From positions 1 to 44,941 of the forward strand of contig CAJLCI010000020.1 of assembly GCA_905205065.1 (NCBI GenBank): a stretch of 44,941 nt of DNA. The letters are read 5' to 3'. This stretch comes from an uncultured Eubacteriales bacterium. GTDB taxonomy: Bacteria; Bacillota; Clostridia; Oscillospirales; CAG-272. Under the pieces are notes generated by a model. It ran no database searches, was not told the origin of the DNA, and saw nothing but the letters and a program-made list of their open reading frames with translations. The translations under genes were made by a program, and so were the position numbers. Within the stretch, counting starts at the first letter, position 1. Each line of letters opens with the position of its first letter. Shown here one piece after another: positions 8,862-17,341 of this stretch.

Positions 8862-8933
8862 TGGGGTAGCTGGATTTGAACCAGCGTGATGCAAGAGTCA
8901 AAGTCTTGTGCCTTACCCCTTGGCGATACCCCA
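8862..8933 (-). tRNA. tRNA-Gln (anticodon TTG)
   Basis: The minus-strand sequence folds as a cloverleaf. The 7-bp acceptor stem pairs TGGGGTA with TACCCCA, and the T arm carries GGTTCAAATCC. The anticodon stem CAAGA/TCTTG closes a loop CTTTGAC with TTG at the anticodon position. CCA is not encoded. Its promoter is at 8988-9016. Confidence 0.93.
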
Positions 8934-8987
8934 ATATTTTCAAATTATAATCTGCCTGAAAATCATACCAGATTACATCTGACTGTT

Positions 8988-9016
8988 AGTATACCATAAA
9001 CACTAAAAAAAAGCAA
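8988..9016 (-). promoter_or_regulatory. Promoter of tRNA-Gln
   Basis: TTGCTT (9011-9016) and TATACT (8988-8993) on the minus strand are separated by 17 bp, about 50 bp before the mature tRNA 5' end. Confidence 0.6.
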
Positions 9017-9117
9017 GTATTTTTTATCGATTTACGGATCATAAATATATTTTTAAAATTACATAGCCTAATCAGAAAGATAAAATTAAATATTTTGTGA
9101 ATTCGATACCTTCTCTA

Positions 9118-9146
9118 TTGATTTTTTTAAGTTGTAAGTATATAAT
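9118..9146 (+). promoter_or_regulatory. Promoter of the cold-shock gene
   Basis: TTGATT (9118-9123) and TATAAT (9141-9146) are 17 bp apart. The predicted start near 9153 leaves a ~120-nt leader before the cold-shock coding sequence. Confidence 0.65.
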
Positions 9147-9174
9147 AAAAATGTATTCTGAATTTAAGATTGAT

Positions 9175-9232
9175 CGTCGCATAGTAATGAATCAATTTCT
9201 AATTTTCGATTCGTATTATGCGGCGTTTTTTT
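9175..9232 (+). promoter_or_regulatory. Terminator-like hairpin within the cold-shock leader
   Basis: A long imperfect stem pairs GTCGCATAGTA (9176-9186) with the ATTATGCGGC region ending at 9224, plus GAATC (9189-9193) with GATTC (9208-9212). It is followed by seven T residues (9226-9232). It lies between the promoter and the gene, so it behaves as an attenuator or temperature-sensitive leader rather than an ordinary gene-end terminator. Confidence 0.5.
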
Positions 9233-9272
9233 ATATCTGAATATCAAAATAATTATATGGAGGTACTGGACA

Positions 9273-9482
9273 ATGAACGGTACAGTCAAATGGTTTAACG
9301 AACAAAAAGGATTCGGATTCATAGCAAACGACAACGGAGGCGATGATGTATTCGTACATTTCTCATCTATAACAGGTGACGGATTTAAAACACTCACCGA
9401 AGGACAGAAAGTAAGTTTTGATACAGAGCCGGATCCTAAGAATTCAAGCAAGCTTCGCGCTGTAAACGTCGTTAAGCTGTAA
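9273..9482 (+). CDS. csp: Cold-shock protein (CspA family)
   Basis: This 69-residue single OB-fold nucleic-acid chaperone binds single-stranded RNA and DNA. RNP1 (KGFGFI) and RNP2 (VFVHF) are both intact, and the N-terminus MNGTVKWFN is typical. GGAGG lies 9 nt before the ATG. It is a monocistronic gene with a long leader and a strong terminator at 9586-9625. Relatives melt RNA hairpins and can act as antiterminators, which fits a hairpin-controlled leader (inference). Confidence 0.95.
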   Translation: MNGTVKWFNEQKGFGFIANDNGGDDVFVHFSSITGDGFKTLTEGQKVSFDTEPDPKNSSKLRAVNVVKL

Positions 9483-9585
9483 GATTAAAGAAAACATAAA
9501 GAACTGCATGAAATATTCGGCAGGAATAAAAGCTTGATAATTCGCTTTATAGTTTTAACTAAATATAAAAACATGCAGTACAGAC

Positions 9586-9625
9586 AAAAAAGTCAGTCTC
9601 ATTATGATATGAGACTGACTTTTTT
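9586..9625. terminator. Perfect 17-bp terminator after csp
   Basis: Arms 9586-9602 and 9609-9625 are fully complementary, with A6 at the start and T6 at the end, so it functions in both directions. It ends csp and may also end the dockerin gene from the other side. Confidence 0.85.
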
Positions 9626-9786
9626 CAACAGCGGCTGTAATTTTAAGTTCTCACACCGGAAGTTTACAATACCGCGCGAAGAAGCAAGTAAAACCGCCGC
9701 CCCAAAATCCGGCGTCTTTACAGACTAATCCCGTTATACTGACGATAGGTTGTATAGTTCGCAAAGAAAAATAGAATTATTGATTG
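9626..9786. other. Intergenic, no gene seen
   Basis: Between the csp terminator and the end of the dockerin gene there is no credible reading frame. Some GC-rich short motifs are present, but they do not align convincingly with the repeat family described elsewhere in the window. Confidence 0.4.
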
Positions 9787-11190
9787 TCAAATCTCAATTC
9801 CGTAATCGCTCAAAACCTCTTCAACTGCCTCCACCGTGTAAAGTTCACAGATTGCAGCATATCTTTCGTCAAAATCATCTGCCTTTGAGCCGTCTTCATT
9901 ATAAAGAGCTTTTATCGCCGTTATAATATCGATGCTTGCATCATATAAATAATAATCATCTATTCCGTCGGGTTCTTCAATCGGGACATGCTCTCCGAAT
10001 ACATTAAAATACTGCATATAGTCATACACAACCGTTTTATCTCTTGTGTTTGACGCATCAATACGCAAAATACAGTCAAAGCTGAATGATATACGTGCAT
10101 ATTTCAGATATCCGCCGTCTTGAGATATTACAAATGAAATTTTCACGTTCACAACATCTTTGGGAGATTCAAGAATTTTCTTTTGAGAATTCATCTGTGA
10201 AAGTGCGTTTGTTTTCAGCAAGTTAACGTCTATGCCGGCAGCTTCAAGCTGTGATACCGGAATTTCAGATACAATTACATAATCTCCATTATTTACATAG
10301 ACAGTTTCCCCCGAAACAGCCGAAGCATCAAGCTGCTCAAAAATTCTATACATAGAAAGCTGCTCGTCAAGATTCTTTAAGGCAAGGTTACCGCTCATAT
10401 AACAGGGGTCATCTTCATCATAAATATACAAATTCTCGCCGTTATAGTAACTGAGCAATGCTGTATCCTTATAATTCACAGTTTCAATCTCATTTACCTT
10501 TGCGGCAGAATAGCTTCCGCTATCTGAGACACGATATTTAGCGCGCCCCTTTAAGATGGCGGAAACAGAATCATCTGTCGCGTAAAAACGACGGTCTGCC
10601 GAAATATCAAATTCTGATTCTCCAAAGCTCTTTTGTAAAGCTGCGCCCAGAAGCTCCTCCGCATTTACATCTTCAGCAATTACAGAATCATAATCATCGG
10701 AAATCACCGAATCAAGAGCTATATCCTCAAGTACATAGCTTTCTTCTGTTTCCGGCTCTTCCGTCTCCGGCTCGGTATCTGATGTAATATCGCCGGACGA
10801 GGTATCATCCGACGTGTCGTCTGTGATTTCGCCGGATGAGGTATCGTCCGACGTGTCGTCTGTAATTTCACCGGATGAAACATCGTCTGACGTATAATCA
10901 GAATCATCTTCGGCTATTATTTTCATAAGTCTGACTACATCTTTAACATTGACTGCGCCATCCGCATTAATATCGGTTTGTGTTACCTCAACATCTTCTC
11001 CGGCCAGAAACTTCATCAGTCTGACTATGTCCTTGGTATTTACAGCTCCGTCGCCATTTACATCACCCAAGCTGTACTCTTCCGGATCACCGGCATTATC
11101 ATCTGCCAATACAGAAATACCGTTAATTACAGGATAAAATGCAAGTGCTCCGGCAAGAAGTACCGCCGTTAATTTTTTATTTTCTGCCAT
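9787..11190 (-). CDS. Secreted protein with N-terminal type I dockerin and unknown C-terminal domain
   Basis: The 467-residue protein begins with a signal peptide (about 1-29, hydrophobic core LLAGALAFYPVINGISVL). A dockerin type I pair follows: two Ca-binding segments, DVNGDGAVNTKD and DINADGAVNVKD, each followed by a VRLMK helix. A linker of ~35 residues repeats a 13-residue Asp/Ser/Thr/Gly unit (SGEITDDTSDDTS) at DNA 10790-10890. The remaining ~300 residues look like an extracellular beta-rich domain, resembling lipoprotein-like DUF6612 proteins, but I cannot assign it. Dockerins bind cohesins, yet no cohesin is in the window. AAAGGAA precedes the ATG. The N-terminal placement of the dockerin is less common than the C-terminal one. 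Confidence 0.8.
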   Translation of the reverse strand: MAENKKLTAVLLAGALAFYPVINGISVLADDNAGDPEEYSLGDVNGDGAVNTKDIVRLMKFLAGEDVEVTQTDINADGAVNVKDVVRLMKIIAEDDSDYTSDDVSSGEITDDTSDDTSSGEITDDTSDDTSSGDITSDTEPETEEPETEESYVLEDIALDSVISDDYDSVIAEDVNAEELLGAALQKSFGESEFDISADRRFYATDDSVSAILKGRAKYRVSDSGSYSAAKVNEIETVNYKDTALLSYYNGENLYIYDEDDPCYMSGNLALKNLDEQLSMYRIFEQLDASAVSGETVYVNNGDYVIVSEIPVSQLEAAGIDVNLLKTNALSQMNSQKKILESPKDVVNVKISFVISQDGGYLKYARISFSFDCILRIDASNTRDKTVVYDYMQYFNVFGEHVPIEEPDGIDDYYLYDASIDIITAIKALYNEDGSKADDFDERYAAICELYTVEAVEEVLSDYGIEI

Positions 11191-11264
11191 TTATGTATTC
11201 CTTTCCAAATAATGCGTATTCGGATATTCTAAGTTATCAGAAAAATCCGTACGATACAATATTA

Positions 11265-11293
11265 AGTTTATCACAAGCATTATAAAAAGTCAA
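11265..11293 (-). promoter_or_regulatory. Promoter of the dockerin gene
   Basis: TTGACT (11288-11293) and TAAACT (11265-11270) on the minus strand are 17 bp apart, about 75 nt before the start codon. Confidence 0.5.
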
Positions 11294-11427
11294 TATAAAA
11301 AATTGTTAATCGTGATTGCGTCCGTATAGATACACAAACGCTGAAAATAAAATATTCACATGCTAAATACCATAATTCGGCAAGGACTATAAGTTCGCTG
11401 TTTGATACGATCAAGGCAACTGCGCAT

Positions 11428-11464
11428 AAAAAAGTGAGTCCGCCATCTAATAAGGCGGGCTCAT
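11428..11464 (-). terminator. Rho-independent terminator of the DUF305 gene
   Basis: On the minus strand a 10-bp stem (11435-11444 with 11454-11463) is followed by a short spacer and T6 (11428-11433), directly downstream of the DUF305 stop codon. Confidence 0.85.
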
Positions 11465-11473
11465 TTCATATTG

Positions 11474-12037
11474 CTATATACACTGCAAAAGTCTTTCCAT
11501 TTCCTGAACTCCCCTCTTTTGGGAAGAAATAATTGCTTTCAGGATCGGAATAAGTTCAGGACATATCAAAAATCGAAGAGCATTTTCCGACATACGTATC
11601 GCTCCCATATGATGAGGAATCATTTCTTTCATAAAATCAGCATTAATATTGTTAGTCGCCGGAGCGTTATGCATTTCGCTGAACATTACCTGCATTATTT
11701 TATGAATTTGACGCTGATACAGACATATATCCTCATCTGAATTTGTTACTTCACTGCAATTATATAAAACTTCCTGCATATTAGCAATACTTTCAGTCTG
11801 CTCCTTAATAATATTCTGCGCAATATTCTGCAGCGGAACAAATGTTGTATACTGCAAAAGATTTTCTGACATGCGAATTGCAGCCTCATGATGCGGAATC
11901 ATCTGAACTATAAAATTATGTGAAAGATTGTTATTAAGTTCCGCACCTGTCATCCCCTCGATCATATCGTCCAGAATTTCATAAAAGCTGCATAAATATC
12001 TTTTTGCAACCTCACTGAATTGCTTCGAACAGTACAT
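11474..12037 (-). CDS. Tandem DUF305 protein
   Basis: This ~187-residue protein contains two DUF305 repeats. Each has the signature M-I-P-H-H: QMIPHHEAAIRMSENLL and EMIPHHMGAIRMSENAL. Each is followed by a helix ending near a Q-x(4)-I/V-x-E/N-M motif. DUF305 is a ferritin-like helical bundle found near copper and other metal resistance genes; the paired His and Met residues suggest metal binding (inference). The frame opens at 12067, but ATG 12035-12037 has GGAGG 10 nt upstream and removes a spurious 10-residue leader. No signal peptide is evident, whereas many relatives are secreted. It is monocistronic with a clear terminator. Confidence 0.85.
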   Translation of the reverse strand: MYCSKQFSEVAKRYLCSFYEILDDMIEGMTGAELNNNLSHNFIVQMIPHHEAAIRMSENLLQYTTFVPLQNIAQNIIKEQTESIANMQEVLYNCSEVTNSDEDICLYQRQIHKIMQVMFSEMHNAPATNNINADFMKEMIPHHMGAIRMSENALRFLICPELIPILKAIISSQKRGVQEMERLLQCI

Positions 12038-12192
12038 AATAAGTAAACCTCCATATAACAGCAGCACTATATCATTTTTCTATTAAAACATTTTATGACG
12101 CTGTGTCAAAAATGTGATTCAGCCTATAGTCTGATAATATTCTCTGAATTATAAAAATATAACGAAAAAAGTCTGATATTAATATCGTCTGT

Positions 12193-12234
12193 AATAATTC
12201 AATTAACGGTTGAATTATTTTTGTATAATTCAAC
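12193..12234 (+). promoter_or_regulatory. Palindromic operator upstream of the XRE gene
   Basis: AATAATTCAA (12193-12202) and TTGAATTATT (12210-12219) form a perfect 10-bp inverted repeat with a 7-bp gap. A third half-site, ATAATTCAA (12226-12234), follows in direct orientation just before the -35. It is a plausible autoregulatory site for the downstream regulator. Confidence 0.5.
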
Positions 12235-12244
12235 AAATAATTTA

Positions 12245-12273
12245 TTGTATTAAGCTTTTTTATATGATATAAT
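12245..12273 (+). promoter_or_regulatory. Promoter of the XRE regulator
   Basis: TTGTAT (12245-12250) and TATAAT (12268-12273) are 17 bp apart, 74 nt before the start codon and immediately downstream of the palindromic site. Confidence 0.6.
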
Positions 12274-12346
12274 TATTTCAAAGAAAACATTATACAAGCA
12301 GCTGCCGGTATTTGTTAATATCTCAATCTTGAAAGGAAGTATAATA

Positions 12347-12982
12347 ATGCAAAACTATCCAAAAATTTTAGCAGACAATATCACATTTTACCGTAAGAAA
12401 AAGGGGCTTACTCAGGAAGCACTTGCAAAAAAACTCGGAATTTCGTTTCAGGCAGTAAGCAAATGGGAAAATGAGCAATCATGCCCTGATATTTTAATGC
12501 TGCCATTGCTTGCAGAAATATTCGAAATTCCTATCGGCGCATTTTTCAGCTCCGGTATTTATGAAAACAGCGATTACAATGAATCCAATCTGCCCTGGCC
12601 CGATGATGAAACACTGAGAGCCGTAATTTTTAAGGGACACAAGCTTCTTGAAAGCAATGAAGAAATCTATAACTTTACCTTTACTTTAAAAGGAGAGCCT
12701 CTGAATGTTATCAGCTATTGCAACATCATTTGTGAAAATATAAAAGAATCGGCCACCGCAGACAACGATATCAAGTGCGAAGGCGATATAGAAGGAAACG
12801 CAACAGCAGGCAACAACATAAACTGCACGAAAGGTATCAACGGCGCTACTTCCGCCGGCAATAATATAGAATGTGCCGGTAATATAAACGGCGGTGCAAA
12901 CGCGGGAAATAATATCAGCTGTGAAAACATAAACGGCGCGGCTATGGCAGGCAACGGAATAAGCTGTAACACTATAGAATAA
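12347..12982 (+). CDS. XRE-family regulator with a cysteine-bearing repeat tail
   Basis: The ~211-residue protein opens with an HTH_3 (XRE/Cro) domain at about residues 6-60, with the recognition region ISFQAVSKWENEQSCPD. A spacer of ~65 residues follows. The last ~90 residues are a 15-16-residue repeat of the form I-N-G-x-A-x-A-G-N-N-I-x-C, with a cysteine at nearly every turn (six in register). Such tails probably form a short beta-solenoid; similar HTH proteins occur in Clostridia. Stacked cysteines could bind metal or sense redox state (inference). The start at 12347 has AGGAAG upstream and starts where the family does; an upstream in-frame TTG at 12329 overlaps that site. Confidence 0.82.
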   Translation: MQNYPKILADNITFYRKKKGLTQEALAKKLGISFQAVSKWENEQSCPDILMLPLLAEIFEIPIGAFFSSGIYENSDYNESNLPWPDDETLRAVIFKGHKLLESNEEIYNFTFTLKGEPLNVISYCNIICENIKESATADNDIKCEGDIEGNATAGNNINCTKGINGATSAGNNIECAGNINGGANAGNNISCENINGAAMAGNGISCNTIE

Positions 12983-13078
12983 AAAATAACATTATCCGCA
13001 ACAATAACCAACGGCAGTAAAAGCAAATTAAAGTCAAAAGACAATAATTTTTATGAATTAAATTATAAAGTAAAAAAA

Positions 13079-13119
13079 GTACTGACGCGAACTATAAAAA
13101 ATCGCGTCAGTACCTTTTT
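13079..13119 (+). terminator. Terminator after the XRE regulator
   Basis: A perfect 12-bp stem (13079-13090 with 13102-13113) around an A-rich loop is followed by CTTTTTG, about 100 bp downstream of the stop codon. Confidence 0.85.
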
Positions 13120-13120
13120 G

Positions 13121-13196
13121 ATTTCAATAAGTTACATAACTCCGCCATAAGATGTTCCGGCGGTAGTCTGCAACACCGGAAAAGTGAGTAAAAACC
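13121..13196 (-). repeat. Dispersed 16-bp-array element, copy 5: tail only
   Basis: On the minus strand this matches the tail of the other copies: CACTTTTCCGG, then CTTATGGCGGAGTT, ending CTTATTGAAATC. The array that should precede it is missing or reduced to one or two unrecognisable units in 13197-13260. It lies between convergent genes, downstream of the ABC transporter gene. Confidence 0.65.
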
Positions 13197-13339
13197 GCAG
13201 TCTTGTCATATAAAAGCAACCGCTACCGCACAAGAACGTATTTCAGACGGCGGCATCCCGTTTTTTGCTATATCAGCCGAAAATCCATAAAGATACATCA
13301 ATAAAAATATATTAAGATAAAACACCGCTTGAACTAATC

Positions 13340-16300
13340 TTATTCCGTTCTTAAAGCAACAACAGGATCCTTTTTAGCCGCACTTCTTGAAGGAATAATT
13401 CCGGACAAAAGAGTAAGAAGCACACTGATTCCAATAAGAATAAGCGCGGCCGGAACCGGAAGAAATGCGTTAAGACCTCCGATTCCCGTAAAATGATACA
13501 AAATAGCGTTTATCGGTATGCAAAGCAGGTATGTTATAAGTACGCCAAGCGTACCAGATGTAAAACCAATTATAACAGTCTCTGCATTAAACAGTCTCGA
13601 AACATTTTTCTTTGACGCGCCGATAGCGCGAAGAATACCGATTTCTTTTGTACGTTCCTGAACGGAAATCAATGTAATTACACCGATCATGATAGAAGAT
13701 ACAATAAGTGACACAGCAACAAACGCGATAAGGACATAAGTAATCGCATTAATAATAGATGTAACTGACGACATCATAAGGCCAACATAATCCGTGTACT
13801 GAATTTGCGAAAGCTCATCTACCGTTTTATTATAATCAGCAATCGTATCCTCTATAATATCTTTATCCTCAAATGTAGATGCGTATAAATTAATTGTTGC
13901 AGGCTTATCAATATCTACATACCCAAGCTCACGCAGATTGTTTTCATACGTAGATTCTGAAAAATGAAGGACTTCATCATAATACAAAGCGCATTGCTCC
14001 GCCGTATATGCACCCATAGTCTGTTCAAGAGCTGCTGCCAGCTGAGCCGTACTCATTTCGCCCAATTGCTGCTGAACGCCTACCGCAAACTGAGACTTGA
14101 CCTGTTCAGCAATCATCTGCCCGATAAATTCCTCAAGCTTGCCGTCGTCCATTGAAACAACATACTCCTGTACAGTCGATTCACTCATACCCATCTGTTC
14201 AATCATAACCTGTGTCAGAGTTTCCTCCATAGCCGCACGATCCATTCCGTTCATCGCCTGAGCGACAGAAGCGGAAAGCTGTTCATCACTCGGAATACTC
14301 ATAATCTGCACATAGACGTCCGCTTTGCCCTTTTCATCAAGTCCGGAAATATAACTGCGAAGCGCTTGCTCCTTTTCTGCATCTGTGAGGCTTCCGGTAC
14401 TCTCTTTAAACGGAAGTCCGGTAAATATGTCCTCAGAACTGTTTTCAAGCTGTGCAATCACCGCGTCGGATTCCCCGGTATGTTCTATAACATATTCCGT
14501 CAGCTTATGAGTATATGCAATCGATCCGGAAAGCATTGTAGAAACAGCGTCTTCATTCGGACGTATAATTCCGCTGACCTTTAAAACCGTACCGTTATCG
14601 TACAGATAACGCAGACCTGCATCAGTGTTTCTTAAATCGGTATACAACCCCGTACTTTCATCCAAAGAATAGCAGTCAGAACCTAATATGGTGCGAAACT
14701 CCATATTACAAATATCTTCATAACTCCATTTCTGAACGTCCGCAGACAATTCCGTCTTATTCAGCGCCGCATTCATGATCGCGTCAATATCGTCGTCAGA
14801 TTTTAAACCAAGCGCATACAAGGTCATGTCGTCAAGCTCGTTATTGTCATCAAGCACCAACACAATTTCATTATACTCGGTCGGCCATGACCCGTAAACC
14901 AAATCATACTGTTTTTCAAGCAGCGGATTTATCAGCTTGCCGTTATCTCCGGGCAGCATTTCCTGCCATAGCTTCGACGACATACCCCCGCCAAATATGG
15001 ACATCATAGATGAATCGGAACTAAAACCATAGCTTTCGCTTACATCAAGCATAGAAGAGACATCCATACCCATATACTCCATAATTATTCCGCGCAGAAG
15101 CTCTTCCGTGTCAGAACGGATAATATTGCCGTCTACATTTTCAGTGTAAATCAGCATATCCATATCATATGTATACTGCACTCCGTTTATTGCCTGACTC
15201 AAACCGTTTTCGTCTTCACTTTTCAAACGTTCAGCCTCAATATAGCTTTTAAACGATTTCAAATCATTTTCTGTAGTTTCCATATTGCTCAATGAATTTA
15301 TCATATCATAAACAACTGACTTTGAATAAACGGCGTCCTTTTCATGGTCATAACCTGATTCAGCGGCTCCCATGAAAGTTTCCATAAGTGTTCCGATATC
15401 CGTATATGTAGCTTCTATAGTAAGCGGATATGAGGAAAGCGTATCCTCTTGCAGGGCATCTATATAAGAAGTCATTCCCTGAGAAACAGCAAAAATCAAA
15501 GCGATTCCTATAATTCCGATACTGCCTGCAAAGGACGTCAAAATAGTACGGCCTTTTTTAGTGATCAGATTTTTCAAAGAAAGCACAAATGAAGTTGAAA
15601 AAGACATAGACGAACGTTTTTTATGATTATTTTCCTCTGTATTTTTATGCTGCGGCAGCTGCTCCCGTTCTATCTCTTCTTTTGAAAGCGGTTTTGAATC
15701 GTCAGTAATTTTGCCATCAAGCATTCGAATAATTCGGGTAGAATATTTTTCTGCAAGCTCAGGATTATGTGTTACCATAATTACAAGACGATCTTTAGAA
15801 ATCTCTTTCAAAATCTCCATAACCTGTATACTCGTCTCAGTATCAAGCGCGCCGGTAGGCTCATCGGCAAGAACAATATCTGGATTATTTACAATTGCTC
15901 TGGCAATAGCGACACGCTGCATCTGACCACCCGACATCTGGCTTGGCTTCTTACTCAGCTGATTGCCGAGTCCAACACGCTGCAAAGCCTCAGTAGCCCT
16001 GCGGCGGCGTTCATGCTTGGATACACCGGAAAGCGACAGTGCCAGCTCTACGTTCTGTAAAACGCTCTGATGAGGAATAAGATTATAGCTTTGAAATACA
16101 AATCCAATCGAATGATTTCTGTACGTGTCCCACTCTCTGTCCTTAAACTTTTTTGTGGAACAACCGTTAATAAACAGATCCCCCTCAGTATACTGATCTA
16201 ATCCTCCGATAATATTAAGCATCGTAGTTTTACCGCAGCCTGACGGCCCTAAAATTGATACAAATTCACTTTTGCGAAACAGCAGGCTTACGCCCTTCAG

Positions 16301-16360
16301 CGCTTCCACCTTACCGTCTCCGGCCGGGTATTCCTTTATTATATTTTTAAGCTCTAACAT
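13340..16360 (-). CDS. MacB-like ABC transporter, fused ATPase and permease
   Basis: About 1006 residues. The N-terminal ABC ATPase (about 1-230) has Walker A GPSGCGKTT, signature MSGGQMQRVAIARA and Walker B VLADEPTGALD. A first membrane helix follows near residue 285 (IIGIALIFAVSQGMT). A large extracellular region of ~450 residues comes next, then three C-terminal helices of the FtsX/MacB permease fold. The family moves peptides, lipoproteins or antimicrobials, or signals by mechanotransmission, rather than importing nutrients. The frame opens at 16408, but ATG 16358-16360 with GGAG upstream starts the ATPase correctly. The extracellular insert is longer than in MacB and of unknown fold. No cognate kinase or membrane-fusion protein is adjacent. 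Confidence 0.9.
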   Translation of the reverse strand: MLELKNIIKEYPAGDGKVEALKGVSLLFRKSEFVSILGPSGCGKTTMLNIIGGLDQYTEGDLFINGCSTKKFKDREWDTYRNHSIGFVFQSYNLIPHQSVLQNVELALSLSGVSKHERRRRATEALQRVGLGNQLSKKPSQMSGGQMQRVAIARAIVNNPDIVLADEPTGALDTETSIQVMEILKEISKDRLVIMVTHNPELAEKYSTRIIRMLDGKITDDSKPLSKEEIEREQLPQHKNTEENNHKKRSSMSFSTSFVLSLKNLITKKGRTILTSFAGSIGIIGIALIFAVSQGMTSYIDALQEDTLSSYPLTIEATYTDIGTLMETFMGAAESGYDHEKDAVYSKSVVYDMINSLSNMETTENDLKSFKSYIEAERLKSEDENGLSQAINGVQYTYDMDMLIYTENVDGNIIRSDTEELLRGIIMEYMGMDVSSMLDVSESYGFSSDSSMMSIFGGGMSSKLWQEMLPGDNGKLINPLLEKQYDLVYGSWPTEYNEIVLVLDDNNELDDMTLYALGLKSDDDIDAIMNAALNKTELSADVQKWSYEDICNMEFRTILGSDCYSLDESTGLYTDLRNTDAGLRYLYDNGTVLKVSGIIRPNEDAVSTMLSGSIAYTHKLTEYVIEHTGESDAVIAQLENSSEDIFTGLPFKESTGSLTDAEKEQALRSYISGLDEKGKADVYVQIMSIPSDEQLSASVAQAMNGMDRAAMEETLTQVMIEQMGMSESTVQEYVVSMDDGKLEEFIGQMIAEQVKSQFAVGVQQQLGEMSTAQLAAALEQTMGAYTAEQCALYYDEVLHFSESTYENNLRELGYVDIDKPATINLYASTFEDKDIIEDTIADYNKTVDELSQIQYTDYVGLMMSSVTSIINAITYVLIAFVAVSLIVSSIMIGVITLISVQERTKEIGILRAIGASKKNVSRLFNAETVIIGFTSGTLGVLITYLLCIPINAILYHFTGIGGLNAFLPVPAALILIGISVLLTLLSGIIPSRSAAKKDPVVALRTE

Positions 16361-16453
16361 TAATTTTCTCCATTCTACAGCTATGCAACACAAAAAATAT
16401 CGCCGCAAATTTTCCGGTGCATATATTCATTTTTGCCTTTTCGACGGTCTATA

Positions 16454-17266
16454 TTAAAGATAACTGTCCGCCAACTGCATATAGTGACGGTACAGTATTC
16501 CGAATCTGTGCGTATAATGCGGTTTCCACGGCTTGGCCTTTCCGCAGAAATGAAGTATAGAGGTATTCTTTATTACCCACTCCAAATCCGCCTCTCCGGC
16601 GCTCCTTAAAAAATAATTGTTATAGTTTCTCGCGTCATAATTCCACAGAAAATCATCAATTTCCTGTATTCTGCCGCCGTATATTGCGTTTAAAATATCT
16701 TGGTCAGGCAGCAGCAGATTCAAAGTATGCTCTCTTACAAAGCTGAAAATTTCCTCCGGCACTATTTCAGACCGGCATAAAGACAGATTCATAAGCAGCA
16801 CGCCGGAATTATAATATTTCTGATCAGTGCCCAGACGAAATTTGTTTATATTATTTGCCAGCTCAGTCTTGCCGGTATGAGAGGCTGCGGCAAACAGCCT
16901 GTCCTTCAAGTCCAATTCCCACAGCGGACGCAGAGAATTGATTACAAGAATATCAGGATCCAGATACAATACCTTATCGAGCTCTGCCGGTAAAATCTGA
17001 GCTGCCAGCAGACGATAATACATCTCTTTGGGGTATTGCTTGGTAACCGGAGCATTTTCAAAAAGTCCCTCGTCAATATTAATCGGAAAAAGCTGATATC
17101 CTATTTTTTTCAAAGAAAGCCCAAGCTCACTTAAATGATCCTCCGGAATCCCACTGTGCAGAAGATAAATCCGGCATTTCAAATCCGGATTGCTGATGTA
17201 TATAGACGTCAGCATCACACGAAGCTGCGGCATATATCCGTCATCCAATGTAACTAAAATATCCAT
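16454..17266 (-). CDS. Family 8 glycosyltransferase
   Basis: This 270-residue GT-A fold retaining glycosyltransferase (GT8) shows the family N-terminus (DILVTLDDGYMPQL), the metal-binding D-x-D in LYLDPDILV near residue 97, and a C-terminal HFCGKAKPWK motif typical of GT8. Bacterial members add glucose or galactose to lipopolysaccharide, teichoic or capsular acceptors; here the acceptor is unknown. AAGGCGG precedes the ATG. It lies 93 bp upstream of the ABC exporter and 75 bp downstream of the DUF308 gene, all leftward, so an envelope-related transcript with ftsH is possible. Confidence 0.9.
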   Translation of the reverse strand: MDILVTLDDGYMPQLRVMLTSIYISNPDLKCRIYLLHSGIPEDHLSELGLSLKKIGYQLFPINIDEGLFENAPVTKQYPKEMYYRLLAAQILPAELDKVLYLDPDILVINSLRPLWELDLKDRLFAAASHTGKTELANNINKFRLGTDQKYYNSGVLLMNLSLCRSEIVPEEIFSFVREHTLNLLLPDQDILNAIYGGRIQEIDDFLWNYDARNYNNYFLRSAGEADLEWVIKNTSILHFCGKAKPWKPHYTHRFGILYRHYMQLADSYL

Positions 17267-17341
17267 AATAATTACCGCCTTAATTTTTCTACAAAAACAC
17301 TCGGCCGTTTAAGTACAGCGTTTGAGCACAAAACGATCAGC

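Noticed and set aside
9640..9735. Possible repeat-family remnant after the csp terminator
   Set aside because: GC-rich words resemble the tail loosely but could not be aligned in order.
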